A DNA stretch of 26,971 bases from a virus, in IMG/VR virus record IMGVR_UViG_3300034103_000262, positions 1 through 26,971 of that record; one strand, written 5' to 3'. Below, piece after piece: positions 1 through 6,047 of this stretch. Position 1 is the stretch's first letter. Every line of letters starts with the position of its first letter. The translations under genes were made by a program, and so were the position numbers. Under the pieces are notes generated by a model that ran no database searches, was not told where the DNA came from, and worked only from the letters and a program-made list of their open reading frames with translations.

Positions 1-1
1 T

Positions 2-430
2 AAATTTTCAGTTGCAGACGTAACAAAAAGCGACACCGCTAAAAGGCGTGGATTTGATGAACAATTCATGCCTGAATTGCGTATTATTGACAACGCAAAA
101 GAGGTGTGTATAAATATCTTAGATAAGATTCCACACGCATTTTTCATAACTTCGTTTTACAGGTGCAAGCGTTTGAATCGTGCTATTGGAGGGAGTGCGA
201 CTTCAGACCACATGGAGGGTTATGCTGTTGATATTGATAGTCAGAATGACCTGAATAACAAGCTGATATTTGATTGGATAAAAGATAATTGTACCTTTGA
301 CCAGTTAATCTGGGAGTTTGGAGATAATGAGCATCCTGATTGGGTGCATGTTAGTTATAATAAAACGAACAGAAACCAAGTTTTAAAAGCCATAAAACAA
401 AATGGAAACACCAAGTACATCCGATTCTGA
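2..430 (+). CDS. Endolysin, peptidase M15 family (partial, start missing)
   Basis: The reading frame is open to the left edge of the window, so the N-terminus lies outside; an ATG at 68 is internal. The visible part begins with a SVADVTKSDTAKRRG-like helix typical of phage M15_3 endolysins. It contains the zinc motif SxHxxGxAxD (SDHMEGYAVD; His codon 209-211, Asp codon 230-232) and the second ligand region DWVHVS near 340-355. Enzymes of this family are zinc D-Ala-D-Ala peptidases or L-Ala-D-Glu endopeptidases that cut peptidoglycan cross-bridges at lysis. The 3' end overlaps the next gene by 29 bases. The closest alternative is a VanY-type carboxypeptidase of the same fold; a lytic role is inferred from phage context. 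Confidence 0.85.
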   Translation, partial: KFSVADVTKSDTAKRRGFDEQFMPELRIIDNAKEVCINILDKIPHAFFITSFYRCKRLNRAIGGSATSDHMEGYAVDIDSQNDLNNKLIFDWIKDNCTFDQLIWEFGDNEHPDWVHVSYNKTNRNQVLKAIKQNGNTKYIRF

Positions 431-644
431 AGAGTTAGAGTTTGAAGGTGTTTATGGAGAATCCGATGGTGAAATAATTGCAGCTTGTTTCAATGCTTAT
501 TCAATGGTTGAGCAGATAGATACAGCCATGATGAGCAAGCATGAACGTGAAAGGATAATAGAGATAAGGCGCATGGCTATTGATTTGACTTATCAATCAT
601 TAAAAAACATATATGACGCAAACCAACAAGAACAAGAGGATTGA
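402..644 (+). CDS. Small acidic hypothetical protein
   Basis: An 80-residue protein that starts inside the end of the endolysin gene and overlaps the next gene by 32 bases. It has an acidic N-terminus rich in Glu, Asp and Ser, then a predicted helical stretch (residues about 28-72), and ends in a Gln/Glu/Asp-rich tail. There is no signal peptide, membrane segment or motif that I recognise. Its position between endolysin and metallophosphoesterase and its overlaps on both sides suggest a real, translationally coupled gene. Function unknown. Confidence 0.6.
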   Translation: METPSTSDSEELEFEGVYGESDGEIIAACFNAYSMVEQIDTAMMSKHERERIIEIRRMAIDLTYQSLKNIYDANQQEQED

Positions 645-1626
645 AAATCCACTAACTGCCGAATTAAAAAAGTTCATCCTAAAACATCCTGACCTACCTA
701 ACCTAACAACTGCTAAGGCGTTTGTTAAAAATCATCCTGACTTTAAGAAAACACCTGAACAAATTAGAGATGTTGTTAGACTTATTAAAGGCGCAAGAGG
801 TCAAGATATGAGAACAGTACACGTTGACTTCAGAAAGCAACTTGAGGCCCTTAAAAAGACCTTACCAAAAGGCGATACAGAAAGGATAGAGCCTTATTAC
901 TTGCCAAAGGCCAACAAGAATATATTGGTGATAGGCGATATACATTTGCCTTACCATGATGACGCTGCATTATTTGCATCTTTGGAATATGGCTTACAAC
1001 AGAACGTGGACACTATTTTAATCAATGGCGATTTAATAGACTTTTCTTTGATTAGCCGACACGAAAAAGACATAAGGAAACGAAGTGTATCTTATGAAAT
1101 GGACACAGCCAGAGCCTTTCTAAAAGGTTTAAGGGATATGTTTCCAAATGCGCTTATAATTTACAAGTACGGAAACCATGATATCAGGTTTGAAAAGTGG
1201 ATTATGCAGAAATGCCCTGAATTATTTGACCTGCCTGGAATGAGGTTAGAAGATTTATTGGAGTGTACTAAACATCGTATACAAGTAATATACGATAAGC
1301 AAATAATTTGGGCAGGTAAGATGGCTGTATTGCATGGACACGAAATAGGTTTAATGTCAGGAGGTGTGAATCCTGCACGATCAGCAAGGTTAAAGCTAAA
1401 CAAGTCTGTTATCATTAATCACTTTCATCGCAGCACACAGGATATGGGCAAGAACTTAGGTGAGTATCCTTATTCATGTTATTCAAATGGGTGTTTGTGT
1501 GATTTATTTCCTGCCTACATGGGAGTTCACAACCAATGGAATCATGGATTTATACACTTGACGTTAGACAATCAAGGCAATTATAAAGTAATAACTAAAA
1601 GCATAATAGAAGGCAAGGTTTATTAA
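613..1626 (+). CDS. Calcineurin-like metallophosphoesterase
   Basis: The 337-residue protein carries the full metallophosphoesterase signature: GDIH (Asp109, His111), GDLID (Asp140), GNHD (187-190) and the late HGH pair (His241, His243). Such enzymes bind two divalent metals and hydrolyse phosphomonoesters or phosphodiesters; phage members can be nucleotide phosphatases, DNA nucleases or pyrophosphatases, and the sequence does not say which. The first 95 residues are a separate, basic, helical region that could bind DNA or RNA (residues about 15-65 look like a small helical bundle). The start overlaps the preceding gene, and the stop overlaps the next start by one base (TAATG). It is cytoplasmic, with no signal peptide. 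Confidence 0.85.
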   Translation: MTQTNKNKRIENPLTAELKKFILKHPDLPNLTTAKAFVKNHPDFKKTPEQIRDVVRLIKGARGQDMRTVHVDFRKQLEALKKTLPKGDTERIEPYYLPKANKNILVIGDIHLPYHDDAALFASLEYGLQQNVDTILINGDLIDFSLISRHEKDIRKRSVSYEMDTARAFLKGLRDMFPNALIIYKYGNHDIRFEKWIMQKCPELFDLPGMRLEDLLECTKHRIQVIYDKQIIWAGKMAVLHGHEIGLMSGGVNPARSARLKLNKSVIINHFHRSTQDMGKNLGEYPYSCYSNGCLCDLFPAYMGVHNQWNHGFIHLTLDNQGNYKVITKSIIEGKVY

Positions 1627-1817
1627 TGAAGATAACAGTTGAGGGCCATAACGAAAAGGTAACTATTGATGTATTGGATGACTTAGACGTGCATGAAATG
1701 CTGGATGTAATGCTGAGGCTAATGGCTGTAATGACTTATTCAAGACAAAGCATTGAGGATGCTGTATTGCAAAAGTCTTATGAATTTAATGTGAATAAAA
1801 TTGATTTTGAAGAATAA
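1626..1817 (+). CDS. Small hypothetical protein
   Basis: A 63-residue protein whose ATG shares one base with the stop of the metallophosphoesterase gene (TAATG), a sign of translational coupling. It starts with a beta-like segment (KITVEGHNEKVTIDV) and continues with an amphipathic helix rich in Met and Leu (residues about 21-50). No family is recognised. It is the last gene before a strong terminator at 1857-1885, so it closes this transcription unit. Confidence 0.6.
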   Translation: MKITVEGHNEKVTIDVLDDLDVHEMLDVMLRLMAVMTYSRQSIEDAVLQKSYEFNVNKIDFEE

Positions 1818-1856
1818 AAAAATGATTACATTTGATATGTTTTCATAGTTGTTTTG

Positions 1857-1885
1857 CAGGGCTGCCAATGGTGGCCCTGTTTTTT
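1857..1885 (+). terminator. Rho-independent terminator
   Basis: A 10-base-pair stem (1857-1866 with 1870-1879; CAGGGCTGCC with GGTGGCCCTG, two G-U pairs) closes a 3-base loop AAT and is followed directly by six T (1880-1885). It ends the endolysin/metallophosphoesterase transcription unit. Confidence 0.85.
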
Positions 1886-1899
1886 GTTAATAACTTTGA

Positions 1900-1930
1900 T
1901 TTGTTTATTCAGATTTTAAATAGATATTTG
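1900..1930 (+). promoter_or_regulatory. Candidate Bacteroidota-type promoter upstream of a small RNA unit
   Basis: TTTG at 1900-1903 is separated by exactly 19 bases from GATATTTG at 1923-1930. The Bacteroidota vegetative consensus is TTTG-N19-TAnnTTTG, so only the first base of the -7 element differs. It lies just after one terminator and about 80 bases before another. Confidence 0.45.
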
Positions 1931-1936
1931 CTGTGT

Positions 1937-2040
1937 TGTTACGGTGAAGCGAAGCAACAAGGGTAATGACTAAAAAAGATATTTTGGATTTATCCAAATA
2001 AAAGCCTTGCAGCCTGCTTCACCCTGCAGGCTTTTTTTTT
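1937..2040 (+). ncRNA. Candidate small RNA of about 100 nt
   Basis: The stretch lies between a promoter-like sequence (1900-1930) and a strong terminator (2011-2040) and has no room for an ordinary gene. The start coordinate is only the expected start region. Foldable elements are a 5' hairpin with its stem near 1934-1940 and 1954-1960, an almost perfect palindrome TTTGGATTTATCCAAA at 1983-1998, and the terminator stem. It also contains an 11-codon ORF (ATG at 1966, stop at 1999-2001, MTKKDILDLSK) that ends just before the terminator, so a leader peptide or attenuator is an alternative. No known RNA family is recognised. Confidence 0.3.
2011..2040 (+). terminator. Rho-independent terminator
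   Basis: A 7-base-pair stem AGCCTGC/GCAGGCT (2011-2017 with 2026-2032) with an 8-base loop is followed by nine T (2032-2040, the first being in the stem). A competing, longer pairing uses AAAAGCC at 2000-2006 against GGCTTTT at 2029-2035. Confidence 0.85.
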
Positions 2041-2283
2041 GCGACAACATAAAGCGACCAACCGAAAGGATGTATGAGCTGAGAGGCTACTCATCCTGAT
2101 AAAACAGGTAAAAATAAGAAACTCTTAAATGCAAAGCATGGACGTAACACTTTCCTTTTGCAGCCAAAACCACGAAAGCACTCATTTGAAGGCAAGTTTG
2201 GTGAATATTGTTACTCTCTATTTAAGGGGGATAGGGGGTAACACTTTCACTCACCTACCTCGTGCATCTATTTTCAGGCAAAT
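2041..2283. other. Unassigned stretch with an 11-bp direct repeat
   Basis: This is the right part of the only long gap (1818-2283) in the window. GTAACACTTTC occurs at 2144-2154 and again at 2238-2248, 94 bases apart. An imperfect hairpin, AGGATG/CATCCT, lies at about 2068-2098. A 52-codon ORF (ATG 2129, stop 2285-2287) would overlap the nuclease start by ATGA, but its codon use (AGG GGG ATA GGG) is unlike the neighbours, so I do not call it a gene. No convincing promoter, tRNA or known RNA motif is seen. Confidence 0.4.
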
Positions 2284-2643
2284 ATGAAACACAAAAAATC
2301 AGATATAAGTAAGCAACTTAAAAGTAAGTTGAACTCTGCTAAAATAAACATGCAGAAAAGGAAAATAATATCTCATTATGAAGATAGCTATTTTTTGCCA
2401 AACATTGAACGTGTTTATTTTAAGCCATGTATATACTTTTTACATTGCAGAAATGAAGTAGTTTATGTTGGGGAAACTAAATCTTTATTAAGCAGAATAA
2501 CTCAGCATATAAATGAAAATACAAAAATATTTAATGCTGTTAGTTTTAGAGTTTATGAAGGTACTGATAAAGAAAGAAAAATGGAGGAAAAAAAGTTAAT
2601 TGAATTAATGAAGCCTTATTATAATATTGTTTATAATAAATAA
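2284..2643 (+). CDS. GIY-YIG nuclease domain protein
   Basis: The 119-residue protein has a basic 45-residue lead, then the GIY-YIG core: CIYFLHC and VVYVGET stand for the GIY and YIG strands, followed by the catalytic Arg in LLSRITQH, the metal-binding Glu in the EEKKLIE helix, and the closing KPYYN. This is the full minimal nuclease fold, as in UvrC N-terminal domains and phage homing endonucleases. No separate DNA-binding domain is present beyond the Lys-rich N-terminus. Two 60-base lines that I counted are about 27% GC, against about 47% in the next gene, which suggests recent arrival as a mobile gene. It sits just upstream of a methyltransferase, so a restriction or nicking partner role is an alternative. 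Confidence 0.75.
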   Translation: MKHKKSDISKQLKSKLNSAKINMQKRKIISHYEDSYFLPNIERVYFKPCIYFLHCRNEVVYVGETKSLLSRITQHINENTKIFNAVSFRVYEGTDKERKMEEKKLIELMKPYYNIVYNK

Positions 2644-2655
2644 AAAAAAACAAAT

Positions 2656-3555
2656 ATGAAACATGGTTCACTATTTTCAGGCATCGGAGGCTTTGACCTT
2701 GCAGCCGAATGGATGGGATGGGAAAACGTATTTCACTGCGAGTGGAATGAATTTGGACAAAAAGTATTAAAATATTATTGGCCTAAAGCAATCAGTTATG
2801 AAGACATTACAAAAACAGACTTCTCTATTCACAGAGGAGAAATTGACATCCTCACCGGAGGATTCCCATGCCAGCCTTATTCAATGGCAGGAAAACGAAA
2901 AGGTAAAGAAGATGAACGCCACTTATGGCCAGAAATGCTTAGAGCAATTAGAGAAATTCAGCCACGTTGGGTTGTGGGCGAAAATGTTTTCGGCCTTGTT
3001 AATTGGTCAGGAGGGTTGGTTTTCCACGAGGTGCAAGCTGACTTGGAAGCTGCGGGGTACGAAGTTTGGCCGTATGTACTTCCAGCTGCAGCCGTTAACG
3101 CACCACACCGAAGAGATAGGGTTTGGTTTGTTGCCTACCGTAACTGCAATGGACTCAACCAATGCAACGGCAACGATGAAGAGCAGCCAGGTGAAGGATG
3201 GTTCAATGCACTCTGTAACGCTCACACGGGCAATGAGTATGGGGATGCTGCCGACACCGACAACGAGGGACGCAAATGGGATAGAGCATTCACCATCACA
3301 AAAGAACAAAAGCAGATTAGCACCGGATATAGGAACAATGTATCAAGAAACACATGGGAAAACTTCCCAACTCAATCCCCGATTTGTACTGGAAATGATG
3401 GGCTTTCCTCCCGACTGGACGGAATTACCTTTCCTAAGTGGAGAAACGAATCAATCAAATCAGCCGGAAACGCTATAGTACCACAGGTGGTTTTTCAGAT
3501 TTTTAAAAGTATTGAAGAATATTTATATTTGACCAATGAACGAACTAACACTTGA
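2656..3555 (+). CDS. dcm: DNA (cytosine-5) methyltransferase
   Basis: The 299-residue protein contains the ordered C5-methyltransferase motifs: motif I SLFSGIGGFD (5-14, SAM binding), motif IV GGFPCQPYS with catalytic Cys72, motif VI GENV (Glu109), motif VIII HRRDR (151-155) and motif X GNAIVP (271-276). It transfers a methyl group from SAM to cytosine C5 in DNA, most likely to shield phage DNA from host restriction. The region between motifs VIII and X (about 160-265), which should recognise the target, is polar and low in complexity. That same DNA also encodes a second protein in the +1 frame (2798-3478), which may limit how it can evolve. The symbol is used generically; the target sequence is unknown. 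Confidence 0.9.
   Translation: MKHGSLFSGIGGFDLAAEWMGWENVFHCEWNEFGQKVLKYYWPKAISYEDITKTDFSIHRGEIDILTGGFPCQPYSMAGKRKGKEDERHLWPEMLRAIREIQPRWVVGENVFGLVNWSGGLVFHEVQADLEAAGYEVWPYVLPAAAVNAPHRRDRVWFVAYRNCNGLNQCNGNDEEQPGEGWFNALCNAHTGNEYGDAADTDNEGRKWDRAFTITKEQKQISTGYRNNVSRNTWENFPTQSPICTGNDGLSSRLDGITFPKWRNESIKSAGNAIVPQVVFQIFKSIEEYLYLTNERTNT
2798..3478 (+). CDS. Overlapping-frame protein inside the cytosine methyltransferase gene
   Basis: A 226-codon ORF lies wholly inside the methyltransferase gene in the +1 frame. It reads like a real protein rather than a shadow: it has a Trp-containing STRCKLTWKLRGTKFGRMYF segment (about residues 76-95), repeated LPTxT motifs (GLLPTVTAMDSTN, GMLPTPTTRDANG) and a closing LNPRFVLEMMGFPPDWTELP block. 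From memory, sequences of this type recur in the same overlapping position in Bacteroidota phage methyltransferase genes, and LNPxFVxxxMGFPxxW also occurs in phage C5-methyltransferase C-terminal regions. A role as specificity or partner subunit of the enzyme is inference. It could also be a relic of a frame change. Confidence 0.6.
   Translation: MKTLQKQTSLFTEEKLTSSPEDSHASLIQWQENEKVKKMNATYGQKCLEQLEKFSHVGLWAKMFSALLIGQEGWFSTRCKLTWKLRGTKFGRMYFQLQPLTHHTEEIGFGLLPTVTAMDSTNATATMKSSQVKDGSMHSVTLTRAMSMGMLPTPTTRDANGIEHSPSQKNKSRLAPDIGTMYQETHGKTSQLNPRFVLEMMGFPPDWTELPFLSGETNQSNQPETL
3524..3531 (+). promoter_or_regulatory. Possible -7 promoter element before the spanin pair
   Basis: TATATTTG matches TAnnTTTG exactly. 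The position 19 bases upstream has TTTT instead of TTTG. The ATG of the 35-codon ORF is at 3536, so a transcript from here would be almost leaderless. The element lies inside the 3' end of the methyltransferase gene. Confidence 0.3.
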
Positions 3556-3643
3556 GCAACTGATGGCCCTTAAAAAAGATTTAGAATGGCAATTAAAGCA
3601 GGTAAGAAAAGAAATAAGGATAAGGATATACTCAATAAAATGA
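3536..3643 (+). CDS. 35-residue helical protein upstream of the spanin
   Basis: A 35-codon ORF (starts MNELTLEQLMALKKDLEW) that begins inside the end of the methyltransferase gene and ends with an ATGA overlap on the spanin start at 3640. It is charged and could form one amphipathic or coiled-coil helix rich in Lys, Arg, Glu and Leu. It has no membrane segment. The coupling suggests either a real small protein or an upstream ORF that delivers ribosomes to the spanin start and so tunes its level. No homologue is recognised. Confidence 0.45.
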   Translation: MNELTLEQLMALKKDLEWQLKQVRKEIRIRIYSIK

Positions 3644-4047
3644 AAACACTTTTAAAACTCATTGCAACGGCCTTAATAGTTTGGCTGTACTTTTCCTTAA
3701 CATCCTGCTATACGCAAAAGAAATGCGTAGAAAAGTTTTGCAGGCCGGACACCATAACCATACATGACACCATAAGGACAGAAAGTGTCCAAACAGATAC
3801 CGTATTCTCAGTTCAGGTTGATTCCATTACTATCATTAAAGACAAGTTAAAAGTAGTTTACAAGCGCATCCACGATAGCGTGTATATATCAGGTGAGTGT
3901 GCAGGCGATACCATTTACTACACAAGGCAAATACCAGTATTTCATCCTGAGCAAACGATGTGGCAAAAGGCAATGGATCTAAAAATGTGGCTACTTGTTT
4001 TGCTGTTTTTAGGCATTGTTATAGGGTTGGTGCTAAGAAATAAATAA
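3640..4047 (+). CDS. Putative unimolecular spanin (lipoprotein with C-terminal TM)
   Basis: With the start at 3640, the 135-residue protein opens with a short basic segment, a hydrophobic stretch and the lipobox LTSC (Cys23), so it should be an outer-membrane lipoprotein. A periplasmic segment of about 90 residues follows, with beta-like Thr/Ile/Asp repeats (DTITIHDTIRTE, DSITIIKDKL). The protein ends in one hydrophobic segment (MWLLVLLFLGIVIGLVL) and a basic tail. A lipid anchor at one end and an inner-membrane anchor at the other is the design of u-spanins such as T1 gp11, which fuse inner and outer membranes at lysis. An in-frame ATG at 3586 would put 18 charged residues before the signal; the ATGA coupling to the 35-codon ORF favours 3640. 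Confidence 0.65.
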   Translation: MKTLLKLIATALIVWLYFSLTSCYTQKKCVEKFCRPDTITIHDTIRTESVQTDTVFSVQVDSITIIKDKLKVVYKRIHDSVYISGECAGDTIYYTRQIPVFHPEQTMWQKAMDLKMWLLVLLFLGIVIGLVLRNK

Positions 4048-4107
4048 ATTTTATTGGTTTGATTATCAAGCATTTATAACTATTTACATATTTATTTAAT
4101 TAATTAA

Positions 4108-4138
4108 TTTGTTAATATCAGAATCGGTTTTATATTTG
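4108..4138 (+). promoter_or_regulatory. Consensus Bacteroidota promoter for the early/replication operon
   Basis: TTTG at 4108-4111 and TATATTTG at 4131-4138 are exactly 19 bases apart, a perfect match to TTTG-N19-TAnnTTTG. The next ATG is 25 bases further on (4163). It lies in an A/T-rich gap (4048-4162) with a TTAATTAATTAATT run just upstream. It is the best promoter in the window and should be read by the unmodified host polymerase. Confidence 0.8.
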
Positions 4139-4162
4139 CCTAACAATTAACAACAAAACAAT

Positions 4163-4378
4163 ATGACAACTTTAGAAATCACTTTCAAGCCAAACAGCAG
4201 AATCGGAAATGGAATGATAGCAGCTAACTCTAAAATGGTAGCAGATATCACTCCAAAAGAAAACATTTGGAAAGAATATGGAGATCAAGAAATTGCTAAT
4301 ATGTGGGCAACTCAAATTCTTTCAATAAGATTCAGCGAGCCATGCACATTGATAAGTGCAAAAGTAACAACTAAATAA
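4163..4378 (+). CDS. Small hypothetical protein, first gene of the early operon
   Basis: A 71-residue soluble protein directly behind the consensus promoter. It shows beta-like segments at both ends (TTLEITFKP, CTLISAKVTTK) and a helix around EYGDQEIANMWATQIL. No motif or family is recognised. Its position as the first early gene suggests an early host-takeover or regulatory role, but nothing in the sequence proves this. Confidence 0.6.
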   Translation: MTTLEITFKPNSRIGNGMIAANSKMVADITPKENIWKEYGDQEIANMWATQILSIRFSEPCTLISAKVTTK

Positions 4379-4417
4379 CCAAACGGGGCGCAGCATCCTA
4401 CACTGCATAAAACAACT

Positions 4418-4588
4418 ATGGCACGACCAACAATTAAACCCAAGCGATTCAGCACTTCTATACTGCTGAACACCGACCTACCTGACAAGATTCAGGCTTA
4501 TGTAATCAAGATGCAGGAGTCCAACCCTTCCTACTCAATGTCTGACTTTATTAACGAAGCAATCATTGATAAACTATGGAAGCGTTAG
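4418..4588 (+). CDS. Small ribbon-helix-helix-like DNA-binding protein
   Basis: A 56-residue basic protein (N-terminus MARPTIKPKRFSTS). Its layout is one beta strand (TSILLNTDL), a helix (PDKIQAYVIKMQ), a turn and a second helix (SMSDFINEAIIDKLWKR), which is the pattern of Arc/CopG ribbon-helix-helix repressors that dimerise through the strand. The family is inferred from this layout, not from strong residue identity. It lies early in the operon behind the 4108-4138 promoter, a natural place for an autorepressor. The stop overlaps the next ORF, which starts at 4576. Confidence 0.6.
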   Translation: MARPTIKPKRFSTSILLNTDLPDKIQAYVIKMQESNPSYSMSDFINEAIIDKLWKR

Positions 4589-4710
4589 AAATTATTGCAG
4601 GGCAAATAGCCTTACTTGGCATAGCCTTATTATTTGGCTACATCATGCAATGCTTATTCAATTACATTTTCAACGAAACAGACGACTTTAACAAACACAA
4701 AAAACAATGA
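4576..4710 (+). CDS. Small single-pass membrane protein
   Basis: A 44-residue ORF with one hydrophobic segment (about residues 5-32, ALEIIAGQIALLGIALLFGY onward) and a charged C-terminal tail (NETDDFNKHKKQ). It overlaps the preceding gene by 13 bases and the next by ATGA (4707-4710). Small inner-membrane proteins in early phage operons can affect host processes or exclude other phages, but no family is recognised here. Confidence 0.5.
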   Translation: MEALEIIAGQIALLGIALLFGYIMQCLFNYIFNETDDFNKHKKQ

Positions 4711-5234
4711 AAACAGAAAACTTAAAACACTTTATCACCTACGGAAATGGCAAAATGATTGCCGACATCGTGGAGGAGTATTACGTAAAACATTTTAATG
4801 AAACAGCGGATGCAATCCAGTTCACCAATTATCAAACAGATGACATCTTCAAGTTTGCAGAAGCTGCCCACGTTCTTACAGAAACAAAATCTATACCTAT
4901 TGCAGATGTAAAGAGCGTTATTGCAAGGTTTCCTAATCAGGCAAGGCTTAAAGCATATATGCTATTGGAGTGGCACTACATTCCTAACAGGCATACTGAC
5001 CGCAATGAGTTTGAAGTTGATTACTTTGATATAGATAGAGGCGTAGTTAGTGTAACTTACAGACCAAAGAAAGATGGTGATTTATATGACTGGACTGAGG
5101 CAATATTCCCGGTGGAATGGTTAAAGATAGCCAATGAGTTGAGCGATGCGGAGTGGGATTACATAAACGGCTATACAACATCTGAGGAAATTGAGAAATA
5201 TTTAAACGCAGGAATGGAGGTTATTTATGTCTGA
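4707..5234 (+). CDS. Hypothetical protein of the early operon
   Basis: A 175-residue soluble acidic protein. The N-terminal half appears helical (MIADIVEEYY, DDIFKFAEAAHVL). The second half is mixed, with many aromatic residues (LLEWHYIPN, FEVDYFDIDRGVVSVTYRP, YDWTEAIFPVEW). No catalytic motif is seen. The start overlaps the membrane protein gene by ATGA and the end overlaps the next gene by 8 bases, so it is part of a tightly coupled operon. Function unknown. Confidence 0.65.
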   Translation: MKTENLKHFITYGNGKMIADIVEEYYVKHFNETADAIQFTNYQTDDIFKFAEAAHVLTETKSIPIADVKSVIARFPNQARLKAYMLLEWHYIPNRHTDRNEFEVDYFDIDRGVVSVTYRPKKDGDLYDWTEAIFPVEWLKIANELSDAEWDYINGYTTSEEIEKYLNAGMEVIYV

Positions 5235-5427
5235 GGATTTGAAAATTGAAAACTTTTCTGTACTTTGCATGGCGAAACTTAAAGGAGTAACCTACAAGCT
5301 GATGCACAAAAAGAAGACATCACAATATGCAGTGGTTACAGAAGGACCGGGATATATTGAATACAACTATATTGATAATTTTAAACAAGCAGAAACCATT
5401 TACATTAACAAAACAAAAGGACTATGA
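5227..5427 (+). CDS. Small hypothetical protein
   Basis: A 66-residue protein, probably a small beta-rich fold: the segments GVTYKLMHKKKTSQYAVVTE and YIEYNYIDNFKQAETIYINK look like consecutive strands. It overlaps both neighbours (8 and 4 bases) and lies directly before the SSB-like gene. No family recognised. Confidence 0.55.
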   Translation: MSEDLKIENFSVLCMAKLKGVTYKLMHKKKTSQYAVVTEGPGYIEYNYIDNFKQAETIYINKTKGL

Positions 5428-6047
5428 TTAAAGCAACCAACAAAGGAGGCTCAAACTATGAGCCAATCGCAGCAGGCACTTATGCCGCACGCTGCTACCA
5501 GATGATTCACATCGGCACAGCCGAAGAGAACATCTTAGGTCAAGTGAAAAAACTTAACAAAGTAAGAATCACTTGGGAACTACCAACAGAAACCAAAGTG
5601 TTCAAAGAGGAAAACGGAGAGCAGCCACACGTTATCAGTAAGGAATTTACCTTATCAATGAATGAAAAGGCTACACTTCGAAAGTTTCTTGAAGGATGGA
5701 GGGGAAAGTCATTCACCGAAAAGGAAGCAGAATCATTTGATATTACTGTTTTACTTGGTAAGCCTTGCATGTTAAGCATCATTCATAAGCAGGCAAAGAA
5801 CGGAAACACCTATGCAGAAATAAGCAGCGTGTCAAGTGTGCCAAAAGGAATGAATGTGCCTGAACAGATTAACCCTTTAAAGGAATTGAACTATGATAAG
5901 TTTGACTGGGAACTATTTGAAACATTGCCTGACTTTATTAAGGATAAAATGAAACAAACTGATGAGTTTAAGTTCATGATGCAGCCACATGAAACATCCA
6001 TGAAGGCAAGTATTGAGATGGATAACGACTTAGATTTACCATTCTAA
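5424..6047 (+). CDS. Single-stranded DNA-binding-like protein
   Basis: The 207-residue protein begins with a beta-rich domain (GSNYEPIAAGTYAARCYQMI, VRITWELP, FDITVLLGKPCMLSII) and ends in an acidic tail, DNDLDLPF. SSB proteins end in a similar acidic tail with a final Phe (DDDIPF in Escherichia coli) that docks replication partners. The N-terminal block resembles a family found in Bacteroidota phages next to replication genes. It would coat single-stranded phage DNA during replication and recombination. The start overlaps the preceding gene by ATGA and the stop overlaps the next start (TAATG). Sequence identity to the classical OB fold is not evident by eye, so the call rests on the tail, the strand pattern and the context. 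Confidence 0.6.
   Translation: MIKATNKGGSNYEPIAAGTYAARCYQMIHIGTAEENILGQVKKLNKVRITWELPTETKVFKEENGEQPHVISKEFTLSMNEKATLRKFLEGWRGKSFTEKEAESFDITVLLGKPCMLSIIHKQAKNGNTYAEISSVSSVPKGMNVPEQINPLKELNYDKFDWELFETLPDFIKDKMKQTDEFKFMMQPHETSMKASIEMDNDLDLPF

Noticed and set aside
105-113. TGTGTATAA, a perfect DnaA box on the minus strand.
   Set aside because: A single site inside the endolysin gene; about one such match is expected by chance in 27 kb, and no cluster is seen.
2060-2110. CGAAA followed by a GGATG/CATCC stem resembles part of a hammerhead ribozyme.
   Set aside because: The CTGATGA core is absent and the base at the cleavage position would be G, so the catalytic core is not formed.
2129-2287. A 52-codon ORF in the long gap that ends with an ATGA overlap on the nuclease gene.
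   Set aside because: Codon use is unlike the neighbouring genes and it has no protein-like pattern; the overlap alone is not enough.
2284-2643. GIY-YIG gene as part of a group I intron.
   Set aside because: No split gene is seen on either side and no intron core pairing was recognised; the downstream methyltransferase is complete.
3586-3642. In-frame ATG at 3586 as the start of the spanin gene.
   Set aside because: It would add 18 charged residues before the signal peptide, while the ATG at 3640 gives a normal lipoprotein signal and an ATGA overlap.
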